Positions 1 through 10,869 of a DNA stretch of 64,000 nt are shown here, one piece after another; within the stretch, counting starts at the first letter, position 1; the number at the start of each line of letters is the position of its first letter. The stretch is from Melieria omissa. Taxonomy: Eukaryota; Arthropoda; Insecta; Diptera; Ulidiidae. The stretch spans positions 91,532,783 to 91,596,782 of the forward strand of contig OZ020269.1 of the NCBI GenBank assembly GCA_963971225.1, given 5' to 3'. The notes beneath the pieces are model-generated. The model was not told the origin of the DNA. It searched no databases and saw only the letters and a list, made by a program, of their open reading frames with translations. The position numbers and the translations under genes are program-made.

Positions 1-1863
1 CTCAAAGTAATAACTTCAACGTAAATTGCCGTCAACTAAACGCAAATATGCACACAAATTGTCAGGAATTCGAAATACTTACTCACATTTTGAAGCACTT
101 ACGTTGAATAGCGATCGCAAATGACATTAAGTGACATGCGCCAAAACCAAAGCGACAAAATGCGGTGCGCTCTAAGAATTTTTGCGAAAATTGCTTATGG
201 CCATTTTGTGAATGCACACACACTCACATACATTCTTACATGTGCACGCACACAGTGCACGCTTGCGATGCGAATGCAATTAAATTCAATTACTTTTAAG
301 TTTTCGCTTGCTTACTCGTTGCATTTGTTGTTAGTTAGCGTTTTGTGCATTTTTTTGTGTTGCTCTCAAGATTCAAATCAAACAAAATGCACTGCGCTGA
401 GATTGTGTGGATATGCAGTCGACGATTGGCGTTTTGACGAATTGCGCGCCGGCGTTAGATCGCCAGATATATATGCGACCGGTGTTTGTTATCATTATTA
501 ACTTCAAATAGACTGCAAATAGCTGACAGACTTGTCGTACAGATGGCGCACAGCACTTGGACAGCGTCGGACCGGCGCGCACAGCATGCAATCAGCGCAC
601 AGCTCCCCCCAGTGCAACCTTTAAGTGTTTACATCGCAAATTTTACGCTGTGTATTTTTCTTAGAAAATCGACGAGTCTAATGCTAAAATTGCTATGCAT
701 ATAGACGCGTGCAAATACACACACAAATACACGTACGTCCAATGGTTTACAGTGGACTTTTTGCTGTCTGTGACTTTGCAAAAAGTGCATAAAATGGTGG
801 CCGACAACGACGGCTTAAGTCGAGCAATTGTCAGAGGCTGCAACAACGTTGCTGAGATGTTGTTTAAGTCTTTCGACTGGGCGAGTCTTTTAAAATAAAC
901 TAAAAATGTATATTTAATTCATTAGCAAATGAATGAAAGAGTCTGTCAATCTGATACAAAGACATTGGAGACAGTGTCTGTTAAATAATTTTCAAAGTTG
1001 AACAAAACTCTTCGTTACTGTAGATTTATATTCAAGCAAAAGTGAATAATAATAATAAAAATTATTTGTATAGCTGCAACAAATGTTTTGCCTTTCTGAT
1101 TCAAAGCCATTGAAAGACTGCTGGTCAGAGATTAAATTGTCTAAATTCCTAACTAAAAGACTAAAAGTGTGCGTTACTCTTGATTTCTTATTCAAAATTA
1201 AGAAATAATAAAAACAATTCACAAATGCATAAAATTGTTCGCCTTTCTAATGGAAAGTTATTGAAAGACTAATAAATTGTTCGCCTTTCTGATCCATACA
1301 CATTGAAAGACTGATTAATTGTTCACCTTTCAGATCCATAGACATTGAAAGACCGACTATTGACATCGAGAACCCAAATTGGATGTCACTATGTGTCACT
1401 GTTTTGTTGCAAATTAAATAGCAAAAACCTTATGCAATTGGCATTTTATGTAGTGATTCACCCCAAAATTACAATCATTTAAATTTATAATAAGTCATAA
1501 AACGATTGTCGTCTGAGAGTAAATGCATTAAGTTGGCACTTTACGTTGCACCTTTTACCCTCTCTACCTATGACTGCGAAACTGCCACTTACTCGCATAT
1601 TTACTGCGGTTTTCATTAACTTTTAAGTACCCACTTGCTCACAGAATTGTTTTAAGCATGTGCTCAGGCATTTTTCAATACTTTACTGCATGTGGATTGC
1701 ACTAATCCACACGTTAGTAACGCCAAACATTTGCACTCTTTTGTGTTGTGTAATGTCATTGTGGAAGTGCAAAGCAAACAAATCAACAATCTTTATCGAA
1801 TTTTCGTATACTCGGTGGCATAGTTTGCTAGATTTTTTTTGGTCGAACTATATTTTTTTGATA
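1..1863. other. Non-coding stretch, presumed intron of the fusilli-like gene
   Basis: No supportable gene is visible. Open frames here are short, low in complexity and on both strands, and none resembles a family I know. The stretch is AT-rich and holds a small 42 bp tandem repeat, listed separately. Because the only nearby real exon (14925-15125, minus) belongs to a multi-exon gene whose later exons are not in the window, this DNA is most simply read as intron. That reading is inference. Confidence 0.5.
1234..1358. repeat. Three-unit 42 bp tandem repeat
   Basis: Three consecutive units start near 1234, 1276 and 1318. Each begins ATTGTTC, continues with a CCTTTC block and ends in an ATTGAAAGAC block. 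A diverged related unit lies at about 1083-1130. The period is close to 42 bp. It has no coding potential. It looks like a locally expanded minisatellite. Confidence 0.75.
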
Positions 1864-2003
1864 ATCTATTGCACCCTAGGAGAGACGTCTTCATGTCCTT
1901 GTCATATCCAAACATTATTTCGTAAAACAAAATCTATTCATCTAAGAAATAATGTCTGGATACGAGAACAATATGAAGGCGTCTCTCCTAGGAGACAATA
2001 GAT
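1864..2003. mobile_element. Foldback element with about 60 bp inverted arms
   Basis: The left arm (1864-1923) and right arm (1944-2003) are imperfect reverse complements over about 60 bp. Both carry CCTAGGAGAGACG near the outer end and AACATTATTTC or its variant near the 20 bp loop. Outer ends read ATCTATTG and CAATAGAT. There is no open frame, so this is a hairpin-type MITE or foldback transposon. I cannot assign a superfamily because no clear target duplication is visible. Confidence 0.7.
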
Positions 2004-2358
2004 GGCAGCACCATTAGACACTTTTGATTAACCTAAACACTACAAGACAAAAGCCTTGTTGAGGCCCCAAGTGGAGAGAAAAATAGAGAAAAAATTCAGC
2101 TCAGTGGTTTAAAAGCAGCCGCTACATACACACTTTGATATTGAGAAAAGTTGTTAATGGGGTTCCCTACACAGTTTATGAGCTCAATACCATTTGTCAT
2201 CCAAAATTGTTATAATAATCAGATATTTGGGAGACTTTGAACCACCAAAACCTTTCTCACGCGCCACGGGTCAGTCTTGAAATCTTATTACAAGGGAGGA
2301 ACAAACGCCTTCGGGTGTGACGAGAGACACATCCATTACCGTTTTCACCGACGGCTCT

Positions 2359-2586
2359 GTTTTTTTTTCAATCAAACACACGCGAAGCGGATGACCACAT
2401 TGCGAGGCATTGCGTTGGTTTAGGAAGGATATAAATCTTAGGAGATAGGGTTTTGAGTGAAGTGGCTATGGACTCTGGCCTTGAACCCATCGAAATCATA
2501 AGTGCTTGGAAAAATAGCTGCAGGGAGACAATTCCACAACCGCGTTCTGCGGGCCAGAAACGAACATTCTCTGTAGTGCGTAGGGC
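2359..2586 (-). mobile_element. Nested poly(A)-ended insertion, copy 1
   Basis: About 228 bp are inserted directly after the CGGCTCT of the RNase H sequence and are followed by GCGCTCT and then the resumed host sequence TAGATGGAT. The left edge is a T run, so the element lies on the minus strand with a poly(A) 3' end. A short GCTCT repeat on both sides could be the target duplication. The third host copy, at 3435-3445, lacks the insert and shows the empty site. The minus strand has an open frame across the insert but no domain I recognise, so it may be a retrotransposon 3' end or a SINE. Confidence 0.65.
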
Positions 2587-2887
2587 GCTCTTAGATGGAT
2601 CAAGGTACAGGAGCTGGTCTCCACTCAGATGTACTACGGACCTAAAGGTCATTCAGACTACTGGAATTCTGTAGTATTTTATGTGGAGATCTTAGCAATC
2701 TAGAAAGATTATTTCTCATAGATGTCACAAACTTCGTGGATAGTCAGGCATCCCTTAGATCGCTGAAATCAGCAATGAAGAAATCGAAGGTAGTGCAGAG
2801 TTGCCGTACTGCACTTCAAGGCATTGGACTTCCAGGACTACGAGTGGGACGAGAGAGGCATCTATCACTGTTTTTACCGACGGCTCT

Positions 2888-3116
2888 GTTTTTTTTGTAA
2901 ATCAAACAAACGCGAAGCGGATGACCACATTGCGAGGCATTGCGTTGGTTTAGGAAGGATATAAATCTTAGGAGATGGGGTTTTGAGTGAAGTGGCTATG
3001 GACTCTTGCCTTGAACCCATCGAGATCATAAATGCTGGGTAAAATATCTGCAGGGATACCATTCCACAACCGCGCTCTACGGGCCAAAAACGAACTTTCT
3101 CTGTAGTGCGCATTGC
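2888..3116 (-). mobile_element. Nested poly(A)-ended insertion, copy 2
   Basis: Same insert, at the same position of the host RNase H sequence as copy 1, about 90 percent alike by eye and with the same T run and GCTCT flanks. Identical insertion points mean that the insertion came first and the host block was duplicated afterwards, rather than two independent insertions. Confidence 0.65.
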
Positions 3117-4170
3117 GCTCTTAGATGTATGAAGGTACAGGAGCTGATCTCCACTCAGATGTACTACGGACCTAAAGGTCATTCAGACTACTGGAATCCT
3201 GTAGTATTTTAGGTGGAGATCTTAGCAATCTATAAAGATTATTTCCCATAGATGTCACAAACTTCGTGGATAGCCAGGCATCCTAAGATCGCTGAAATCA
3301 GAAGTGAAGAAATCGAAGGTAGTGCAGAGTTGCCGCACTGCACTTCAAGGTATTGAAGAGCACCAAGTCTCTCTGTTCTGGGTTCCAGGACTACGGGTGT
3401 AACGAGAGAGGCATCTATCACTGTTTTCACCGACGGCTCTTAGATGGATGAAGGTATAGGAGCTGGTCTTCACTCACATGTACTTCGGACCCAAAGGTCA
3501 TTCAGACTAAGGGACCTCTGTAGTACCTTTCACGATAAGATCTTTGCAATCTAGAAAGATTATCCCTCATAGATATCACAATCTTCGTGGATAGTCAGGC
3601 ATCCCTTAGATTGCTGGAATCAGCAGTGGGGAAATCGAAGGTAGTGCAAAGTTGACGCACAGCACTTCAAGGTATTGGACATCACCGAGATACTCGCTTC
3701 TGGGTTCCAGGCCACTCTGGAGTAACAGGGAACGAAGCAGCGGATACGATGGCAAGAAAAGGGGTCGTCTCACCTACCACCAAAGTAGATAGCTCAGTGC
3801 TTCCTCATATATCTGCCCTGTGTACATTGACAGGTTGGTCAAAAACAGCATCAAATCCTTATGATGCAGCAAAATGGATTGTAGCACTTGTTAAGCACTA
3901 TGACTCTCCCTTTCCTTGAGAAAAATACGATTCACGGTACGAAGATATGTACTGTCTCGACTCAGGGAACTTCTATTAGACAGCTGGTTAGAGTCATCAC
4001 TGGACACTGCGCCAATGGATCTTTCCTTATCAAATGGCGCCTCTCGTCCAGTGATGTAACATATACAGAAGCAGCGGAAATGAAGAAGAAATAGAAACGC
4101 TTCAAAACTTTCTGCAGAAACGCCGACTCCGTACCCTGCGGGCAAGATTCATAGCACAGACCTAACTTGC

Positions 4171-4415
4171 GCGGCAAAAGTAGATATTCCGCATTTGTTC
4201 TCTTTTATCAAGAGGTCGAACTGGTTTGGCCCGGAAAGAGACTGATTGGTTAGCTCCAGAATCATTTAAGAAGGGATTCCTGCGGACCTGGTTGTGCGGC
4301 AAAAGTTGAATTTCCGGATTTGCTCTCCTTTCAAGGAGGCTGCACTGGTTTGGCCCGGATTAAAACTGATTGGTTGGCTTCAGAACCATTTAAAAAGGGA
4401 TTTACAATGGGTTCA
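4171..4415 (+). repeat. Two-unit 125 bp tandem duplication in a retrotransposon tail
   Basis: GCGGCAAAAG occurs at 4171 and again at 4296, and the following sequence (TTTGTTCTC or TTTGCTCTC, then CTGGTTTGGCCCGG, then AAAGGGATT) repeats with the same spacing. The unit is 125 bp. It directly follows the RNase H/C-terminal remnant and is probably part of that element's 3' region, duplicated before or after insertion. Confidence 0.75.
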
Positions 4416-4639
4416 TTTAGTCTCCAAGTGAAAGTGCGATCTATGTGCCACACACACATTTCCCTAACTTAACCAAAAATGTTCTTAACTTGGGTTTGAA
4501 AGGTAGTTTTGCTTAACTCTTTCACGATCACCCTTTGAATAACGTTCCAATCTCTTAATCTGATTAGTCTGAATATTGAATCGAGTTGTACACAACTCGT
4601 TGCAAAATCAAAACGATATATTATACTTGTAGGAAGGTG

Positions 4640-4800
4640 CTTTGCAAGATCTTCGAGTCCTGTTCATATTGGCGACAACTTCGCCATGTCTCTCGTATAG
4701 ACATTGAAGCTAAGGCAAAAAAAGTGTACGACGCGGTACTTGGAGGTCGACGGCAAAGAAGAGGATCTTGTCTCCGGTAGAAAGGTCAAGTTTAGGATGC
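4640..4800 (+). pseudogene. Fragment of a non-LTR reverse transcriptase C-terminus
   Basis: One frame reads RQLRHVSRIDIEAKAKKVYD followed by a GGRRQRRGSCLR segment. This resembles the common non-LTR (Jockey/CR1-like) C-terminal pattern LRWLGHVxRM...KxVxD...GxRxRGRPxLRW. It is under 60 codons, with stops on both sides, so it is a dead fragment. The family match is from memory of the motif and was not searched. Confidence 0.5.
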
Positions 4801-4859
4801 TCTATTGCCTGAGAACATTGAACTGAGAACTTTTGTTTCAGGTCATAACCCGGTAACGG

Positions 4860-6480
4860 GTTCTTATGGCTAGTTACGTAAGTAAGTAACTAAAGTTAAG
4901 GGACCCTGGTCCACCCTGCAGATTGGCGAACGCCATAGCTCTGTGATTATGACATTAAATCACAAATTAGAGAGTCAACATTCAGGTTCTTCTGTTCCAA
5001 TGCAAATAACTAGTTTCATATGCAACATGGTTGTTTTTAAAACAGTCAACCTTAGTGGCCTTTAGAGCGTTCGATTTTTTTTTATATAATTTTATATACA
5101 TTTTGATGAGCCCTAAGTTTGCGTATCTATTCAGTTTAAAATCACCCACCCGCCCATTCATCGCCGCCAAAACCGATTTGACCTTTTTCAGGGCTAAACC
5201 TACAATTCAATTGGCCCAAACAGTCGCAAGCTTCAAAAACTTTACGCACAATCAAACACAAAACGACTAAAGCGCAACAACAGCAAATGATTTTTTTCTT
5301 TTCTACAAAAAATACATAATTTATTTGTTTTGTTTTTGTAAACTTTCACTTGACTAATTGCCAGACTAATGAAAATCAAAAAACAATGCCACGCAAACTC
5401 GAATTAACAAAAACGAAGAACAAGAAAAAGAATAAATAAATATCAAAAATACACATTTAATATATCGCAAATATTTCATGTTCACTGACAACAACTGTTG
5501 GGTTGTTTCATGTAACATTGAATTCATAGAAATGTTTACGGACGTATTCGAGTTTTTCTGTATGTTGCTTTTCTTTTTGAAAAATTAGTTAAAAAATGTA
5601 TTTTTTCACGTTTTCCGTTTATTTTTTTTTTTTTGAGCTGAGCTACTATTAACGAAATTAATGAAGCGGCATTATAATTTGGTTTTTGTTTTTGACTTTG
5701 TTGTTTGTTGATTATTACTTTAGATTTGTTGGTATTGTTACAAATGTGTAATTAGAAAATATGACAAATGTAAAAAATCAAAAACAAAAAAAACGGGAGG
5801 GAGAAATCAATGAATGTGAAAATTGTTGTTTATCACCGACAAGTGGGAAGACACTCAAAAGAGTTGTAGAAATGTATGAATGACCGGTTATGTAAGGGTT
5901 ATGAAATATTTTTCCTGGATATATATGAAATTATACGCATTGACGGCATTGCATTTATCAATGATTTTTGTAAAGATATTGAAAAACTTATTATTATTAT
6001 TAAAATTTGTACAATAATAAATTTACAAAACGTAATTTAAAAAAGGTGGTTAAATTTTGGAGATTACACACATTACTTTTGTGGTTTCCTTGAGCTCACA
6101 TTGGTCATTCCCAGTGACGCACGTAATGCGGGTTTTGTGGGTTTAACCAATTCTCCCAAATATATATTTGCTACAAACATCATAGGTGACAAATATGGTT
6201 TCAAATCTTATTGCACTCAAAAGTTGTGTACCAAACCCCACTTAAATCAAACCCTTTGTGTAAACTGGTCATCGTATTAGTAATGCGTTTGTTTTCTATT
6301 GAAGTAATAGTATAGAAAATTCGATTTTGAATTATAGATTTGCACCATCTATTGATATGGGAATCATGAAGGATGGGATGTGATGTGGGCGTCTGAAAGA
6401 GTTCGATTATAAAAACTAGTGACACAAAACTTCACAGTAACAGTTGAGAATTTAACATATACAATAGACATGATTTGATG
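4860..6480. other. AT-rich non-coding stretch
   Basis: No gene, RNA or clear transposon boundary is visible. Long A and T runs and short spurious frames dominate. Presumed intronic. Confidence 0.5.
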
Positions 6481-6490
6481 CACTTTTACT

Positions 6491-6910
6491 CGATTTCGAT
6501 GCTCCACAACCTCTCATTTTATGCGGTTTTGTGAAAAGTGCTTGAGCCAACAAATTTTGGGGCTAGAGTGGGGCTGAATGGTGTCGCATCGAGATCAACG
6601 TTCACGAAAAAGCTGGGAAATTGGACAAATTGCTCCACAGCTGGTCAGAGTTTGCTGTTAGTGGTTTAAAATCTATGACTGACCCCCACTAGATTTCTTT
6701 ACTGAACATTTCTTTCAAACATACTTATACGCCATCTCCAACCTTTAATGGGGCTCCCATACAAAATGGTCGTTTTTACAAAATAGGCTCCCACTGCTCC
6801 CAGCTTGCTCCCAAATGTATCAAATGTATGACCGATACCCATTTATTTTTCCTTCCGAATGTTTCTTCCAAACATACCTACTCGCTATCAGCAAGTCTTA
6901 AGGGGGCTGC
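6491..6910 (+). repeat. Left copy of a ~400 bp dispersed repeat (inverted pair)
   Basis: This block is matched in reverse complement by 10494-10857. Shared landmarks include CGATTTCGATGC, the CTCTCATTTTATGCGG block, TTTCTTTCAAACATACT, CCCATTTATTT and AAGTCTTAAGGGGGCTG, all in mirrored order. No open frame and no terminal structure is visible, so the element type is unknown. The copies are diverged by small indels, hence old. Confidence 0.75.
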
Positions 6911-6970
6911 TATACAAAATTGGCAATTTTCTATGCCATTGGCTCCCCACTTGCAAATGTAGTAGTTAAC

Positions 6971-7479
6971 CCTTTCGGTACTTCTTTTTTGTTTGTAAGT
7001 TTAAAAATCATTCTTTTCCATTTTATTACTGTTTAAGCCTACATAATGAATAATCAAAAGTCATTTTTTTAAATATTGTTCGAAAAAGTGGTTTTTGGGC
7101 ATCAATGGCTTAGTAAAAATAAAAAAAATCGTACAGCCTTAGTAACTATATTTAGGATCTAACTTTTTTTACACTTACTAAAGCAATAAATACCTACTAG
7201 ATTACTTACATAAACCTATGAAATAAATTTATTTTTGTGGTAGAATAAAAAAAAGTACGAAATGATCTCTTTTCCTAAAATACGCAGCTCGATAGGACTG
7301 CGCACTTTCTGAACTCTTACAATTTACTTGGTACACTAATCAAAATATTTTATTATTATTGGGTATAAAAACCTTCAGAGAAAAATACAAAAATTTCAAA
7401 ATATAGTATCCACAAGTTTTTGAACTAAAACAGGCACTGAAAAGAGGCTATGCCATATGGCTTAGAATAACCGAAAGGG
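6971..7479. mobile_element. TTAA-flanked MITE with CCCTTTCGG ends (piggyBac-like)
   Basis: A 509 bp AT-rich element is bounded by TTAA at 6967-6970 and 7480-7483. It starts CCCTTTCGGTAC and ends CCGAAAGGG, a terminal inverted repeat of 9 bp. TTAA duplications together with CCC...GGG ends are the mark of the piggyBac superfamily. There is no coding capacity, so it is non-autonomous. Two further elements at 44431-44811 and 55310-55839 share the arrangement. Confidence 0.7.
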
Positions 7480-7789
7480 TTAAGTAAGCGAAACATCGTA
7501 TCTCGGAAACTACTAAACCGATTTAAATGATTTATTCAGCGATCGTCAACATTCTTGAATATACAAAATACAAAATTTATTAAGGTTCAAAAATTTATTA
7601 CCAGAGGGCGTCTCCCATACGATCGGAGTTGTACGGAACGTCTAAAAACCATGGAAAGTATTCAGAAGCAAGAGAAGTGAGAGTCGAAAGCATTGTCTGA
7701 GAGAGCCATTGGCCATTCTTGTCTGAAAGAGACGTCTGGCCACATGCGAATTACTCCTTGACAGTCATGAAAGAAAGTAGTTCTATCAT

Positions 7790-8091
7790 CAACATCCAAA
7801 CAAAAGCGGAACATTTCAACCAAAGAGAAACATTTCAGCTTAAAAAAGACGTTGATGTGTATCAGGTGGGACCAGAAGATGATATTTCACTATGAGGTTC
7901 TGAAATTTGGTCAAACGGTGATGGCAACCTCAGACATTGCGTCTGAACAGGACACTGCAAGAAAAATGCCCAGAAGCATGGATGTCTCACTGGATCGTCA
8001 GCAAAGATGAGGAATTCTTGTGGCGGGGAATTCATAAGCTGTCCGAAAAATGGCTCAATGTTCAAGCAAACGATAGACAATAGTTTGAATA
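7790..8091 (+). pseudogene. Degenerate mariner transposase remnant
   Basis: In one frame the block reads LMCIRWDQKMIFHYEVLKFG, the mariner segment between the first and second catalytic Asp. After a jump of frame and a deletion it reads DEEFLWRGIHKLSEKWLNVQ with ANDRQ, stop, FE, which is the usual mariner C-terminus. The region between (HDNARPH and YSPDLAP motifs) is gone. Stops and the missing catalytic core make it inactive. No inverted ends are visible. Confidence 0.75.
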
Positions 8092-8319
8092 AAACTATTT
8101 TATTTCATTACTTACGGCACATCTAATATTTGCTATTAATTTTGGTGGTTTTGTGAACAACTTTTGAATTGAAATTGAAAAAAAGACAAAATTTACAATT
8201 ATAATTGGTTAAAAATTTCTTGAAGAAGTTACAAATCATTGAATAAGTGAAGAAATTAATATTTTTAAAAAGTTTAAAGCGTATATGCTTCGTAAAATCG
8301 TCGGTCTTATACGTATTGG

Positions 8320-8540
8320 CGACGGCTATCGAATACGAACGATCAACTGCTGTTTAAAAACATGGACAAAGCACAGCGAAACAACATGCAGCACCTAAGC
8401 TGGCTTGGCCACGTCAATAGTTGGGGGTCGATGGCCAAAAGGTTGACTGTGTCTGAGGTTGAACAACCAAGTTGAAGACGGCCTATCATCTCTCGGTGTG
8501 ACCAATTGGAGAAGGCGCGTGTCGTAATCCGGTAGCAGGT
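8320..8540 (+). pseudogene. Non-LTR retrotransposon C-terminal fragment
   Basis: Frames here give MQHLSWLGHVNSWGSMAKRL and then CDQLEKARVV or, in the next frame, SLGVTNWRRRV. This is the pattern LxWLGHVxRM...RW.DQ(L/I)E...GVTNWRRR at the end of many insect non-LTR reverse transcriptase proteins. Frameshifts and stops show decay. It is a different fragment from the one at 4640-4800, though of a similar kind. Confidence 0.6.
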
Positions 8541-8819
8541 TGTTATAACATTTCGACATTATCTTTCAAAAGCGTTTTCTTATTTTTGCCTTAAATAACC
8601 ATAATTTTTTCATTTCTTGTGTGTATTATTTTAGCTTAAAAAAAAGATTAAAAAAAAATTTAATTAACTTCATACAAAAAAAAAAAAATTTTTTTAAAAC
8701 AAATATTTGTTTATATAATATAAAAAATTTTTTTATAATAAATAAATATATATATACATACATACATATTTTTTTCTTTCACGCCTGTTACAATGCATTG
8801 CACATCGTTCAACATTGTG

Positions 8820-10480
8820 TGGAATGCTAGAAAATTTCACATTTTCTACACTTTGAGTTATTTATTGCTAATGTTTGGCCAACACACCAACCGCAATCAA
8901 CACGCCACCAACCAGCGGCCATAATCAGCCAAACACCACCAACTAAAAAAACATCATTCACAAACAAAACAATAACAACATTGGCAGAAATTCGCGATAT
9001 GGTCATTAACATTTTGTCCAGCCAGCCAGCAAAAAGACGCAACTCGTCACAGTGCGGTCACCCAAAAAGAGTGGCCAAAAGACAGCAGCAGCAGCAGCAG
9101 CTACCAGCTAACAGCTGCTTACCTTCACTTGCCACCAGCCCAGCTGGGCTCACGGAACACCCGCCCGGCGTACAGTCGACGTTGTCTTGGCGTCTAACGT
9201 TACTTTGTCGGGTTTTTTTCCACAAAACGTCCCGCAGTGGAAGTCGCCGAACTTAATTGTTGCCAAATGAAGCGTGTCCGCGTTACCTAAACCCGTCATC
9301 GTCCCTCCAACGACTTATGCCACATAAACGCCACAATATATAAAAATATGTAATATTTTTTTTTCATTCAAGTGTATTATAAAAGTTTGCATACTTATGT
9401 TTAAATTATTTGAAACTTTCATTAAAAAACGAGCATATAAAATTTTTGGAAAGAGGAAGATTGACGAGAGTGAAAAAATTAGCGCAAAAATTCCAAAAAA
9501 CCGCAAATGTAGACAAGAAACCACCATTAGAGTGGTTTCCCCCCACCTTTCAGTGTAGTGGCATCTTCGGCTTTGCCATTTCTCGTATTATGGTTTGGCT
9601 GTAGTTGGTATATTTTATGTTTGTTTTTTCCTCTTCTTTTTAGCATATTTATTATGCAAATTTCCAAAAGCAACCGGCAGGGGATTCACCACAGAAAAGC
9701 GCCAAAAACAGTCCGTAATAACTACCTGAACGTATCAAAAACCAAAAACGGAAAAAAATCGAAAACAAAGTAAACAACAGAAACCGAAACAAAAATGCGG
9801 TGTAACAAATGCAGACAAAAAATTATTCGAAAAAAAACCAAAATTAAGATATAAAAAAATAATATCATATCAGACGCGCTGCAGACGCGCTGAAAAAGGT
9901 CATCGTTTTCACGACGTTTGTGAAATTAATAAATTTTTGCATAAGCATTCGCCGGCACTGGAACCGTTAGCGGCAGCAAGTTGGACGTATGGCTCTGTCG
10001 AGTTGCCCTAACTACGGCCAAAGCAAAGATAACACAGCACAGCTGATACGAGAGAGATGCGGTCAGAGTTCAAGTCAACTGTGTGTACTTTCGTACTAGA
10101 AAGTCAGCTAATGAAGATTAATGGGTGTTAAAGTTGATGTTCATAGATCTTGGGAGATCTGGGCATTTGGCAAGTGCTTTCCCAGGTGGTCCGTAATGAA
10201 CCAGTAGTTAGTACAGGGAAGCAGATTATTAGGAGAAGGAGTAGAAAAGAGAGTTACGTGCAGAGGTTAGTGTGGTGAATAGAACGCAACAAGGTCGGGA
10301 CTTGAATCTATAGTTGATCAAGTTTGCGCATCTTGGCATTTATTACTTCAAGAGATTACGAAAGTATTCGATTGTTAAGAATTTAGTTAATATTTTAATA
10401 ATTATAATTAAAAAACATATACATAGACGGCCTTAGAATAGAATCTACAGACGATTTTGTTTTTGAAAAAAAAATTCCTC
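8820..10480. other. Moderately complex non-coding DNA
   Basis: This contains a GC-richer patch (8880-9300) with a short CAG run near 9090 and otherwise AT-rich DNA. A 92-codon plus-strand frame covers the patch but has no recognisable domain, no paired splice sites and a repetitive Q stretch, so I do not call it a gene. It could hold intronic regulatory sequence. Confidence 0.4.
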
Positions 10481-10493
10481 ATTGACACTGAAG

Positions 10494-10857
10494 CAGCCCC
10501 CTTAAGACTTGGAGTTAGCGGGTAGGTATGTTTGGAAGAAACATTCGGAAGAGAAAATAAATGGGTGTCGGTCATACATTTGATACATCTGGGGGCAACC
10601 TGGGAGCAATGGGAGCCCATTTTGGGTTGGAGATAGTGGATGAGTATGTTTGAAAGAAATGTTCAGTAAGGAAAACTAGAGGGGTCGGTCATAGATTTGA
10701 ACCCTCTAAGAGCAATTTGTCGAATATCCCAGCTTTTTTATGAACTTTGACCTCGATGCGACGCCATTTAGCCCCAACCTAGCTCCAAAATTTTTTGGCT
10801 CATGCACTTTTTTACCAAACCGCATAAAATGAGAGGTTGCGCAGCATCGAAATCGAA
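10494..10857 (-). repeat. Right copy of the ~400 bp dispersed repeat
   Basis: This is the reverse complement of 6491-6910, starting with CAGCCCCCTTAAGACTT and ending with GCATCGAAATCG. It is slightly shorter through several small deletions. The two copies face each other across about 3.6 kb and could pair in a long transcript, although their divergence makes the duplex imperfect. Confidence 0.75.
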
Positions 10858-10869
10858 AAATCGTCCACT

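Larger units (their letters stand above)
2308..4160 (+). pseudogene. Tandemly duplicated non-LTR retrotransposon RNase H/C-terminal remnant
   Basis: The third copy of this block, from about 3424, reads in broken frames as a retrotransposon RNase H: VFTDGS near 3427, then a motif close to WVPGHSGVTGNEAAD at about 3700-3750, then a C-terminal region with RQLVRVITGHC near 3977-4010. Frame changes and stops make it dead. Two earlier partial copies of the VFTDGS region start near 2308 and 2836, spaced 528 and about 555 bp. Only the third copy continues into the C-terminal part, so copies 1 and 2 arose by local duplication. RNase H-bearing non-LTR elements include the I and LOA groups; I cannot choose between them. 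Confidence 0.75.

Noticed and set aside
2368..3182. Two similar 94-102 codon minus-strand frames
   Set aside because: They lie across the duplicated poly(A)-ended insert and retrotransposon sequence, so their likeness reflects the duplication and not a gene family.
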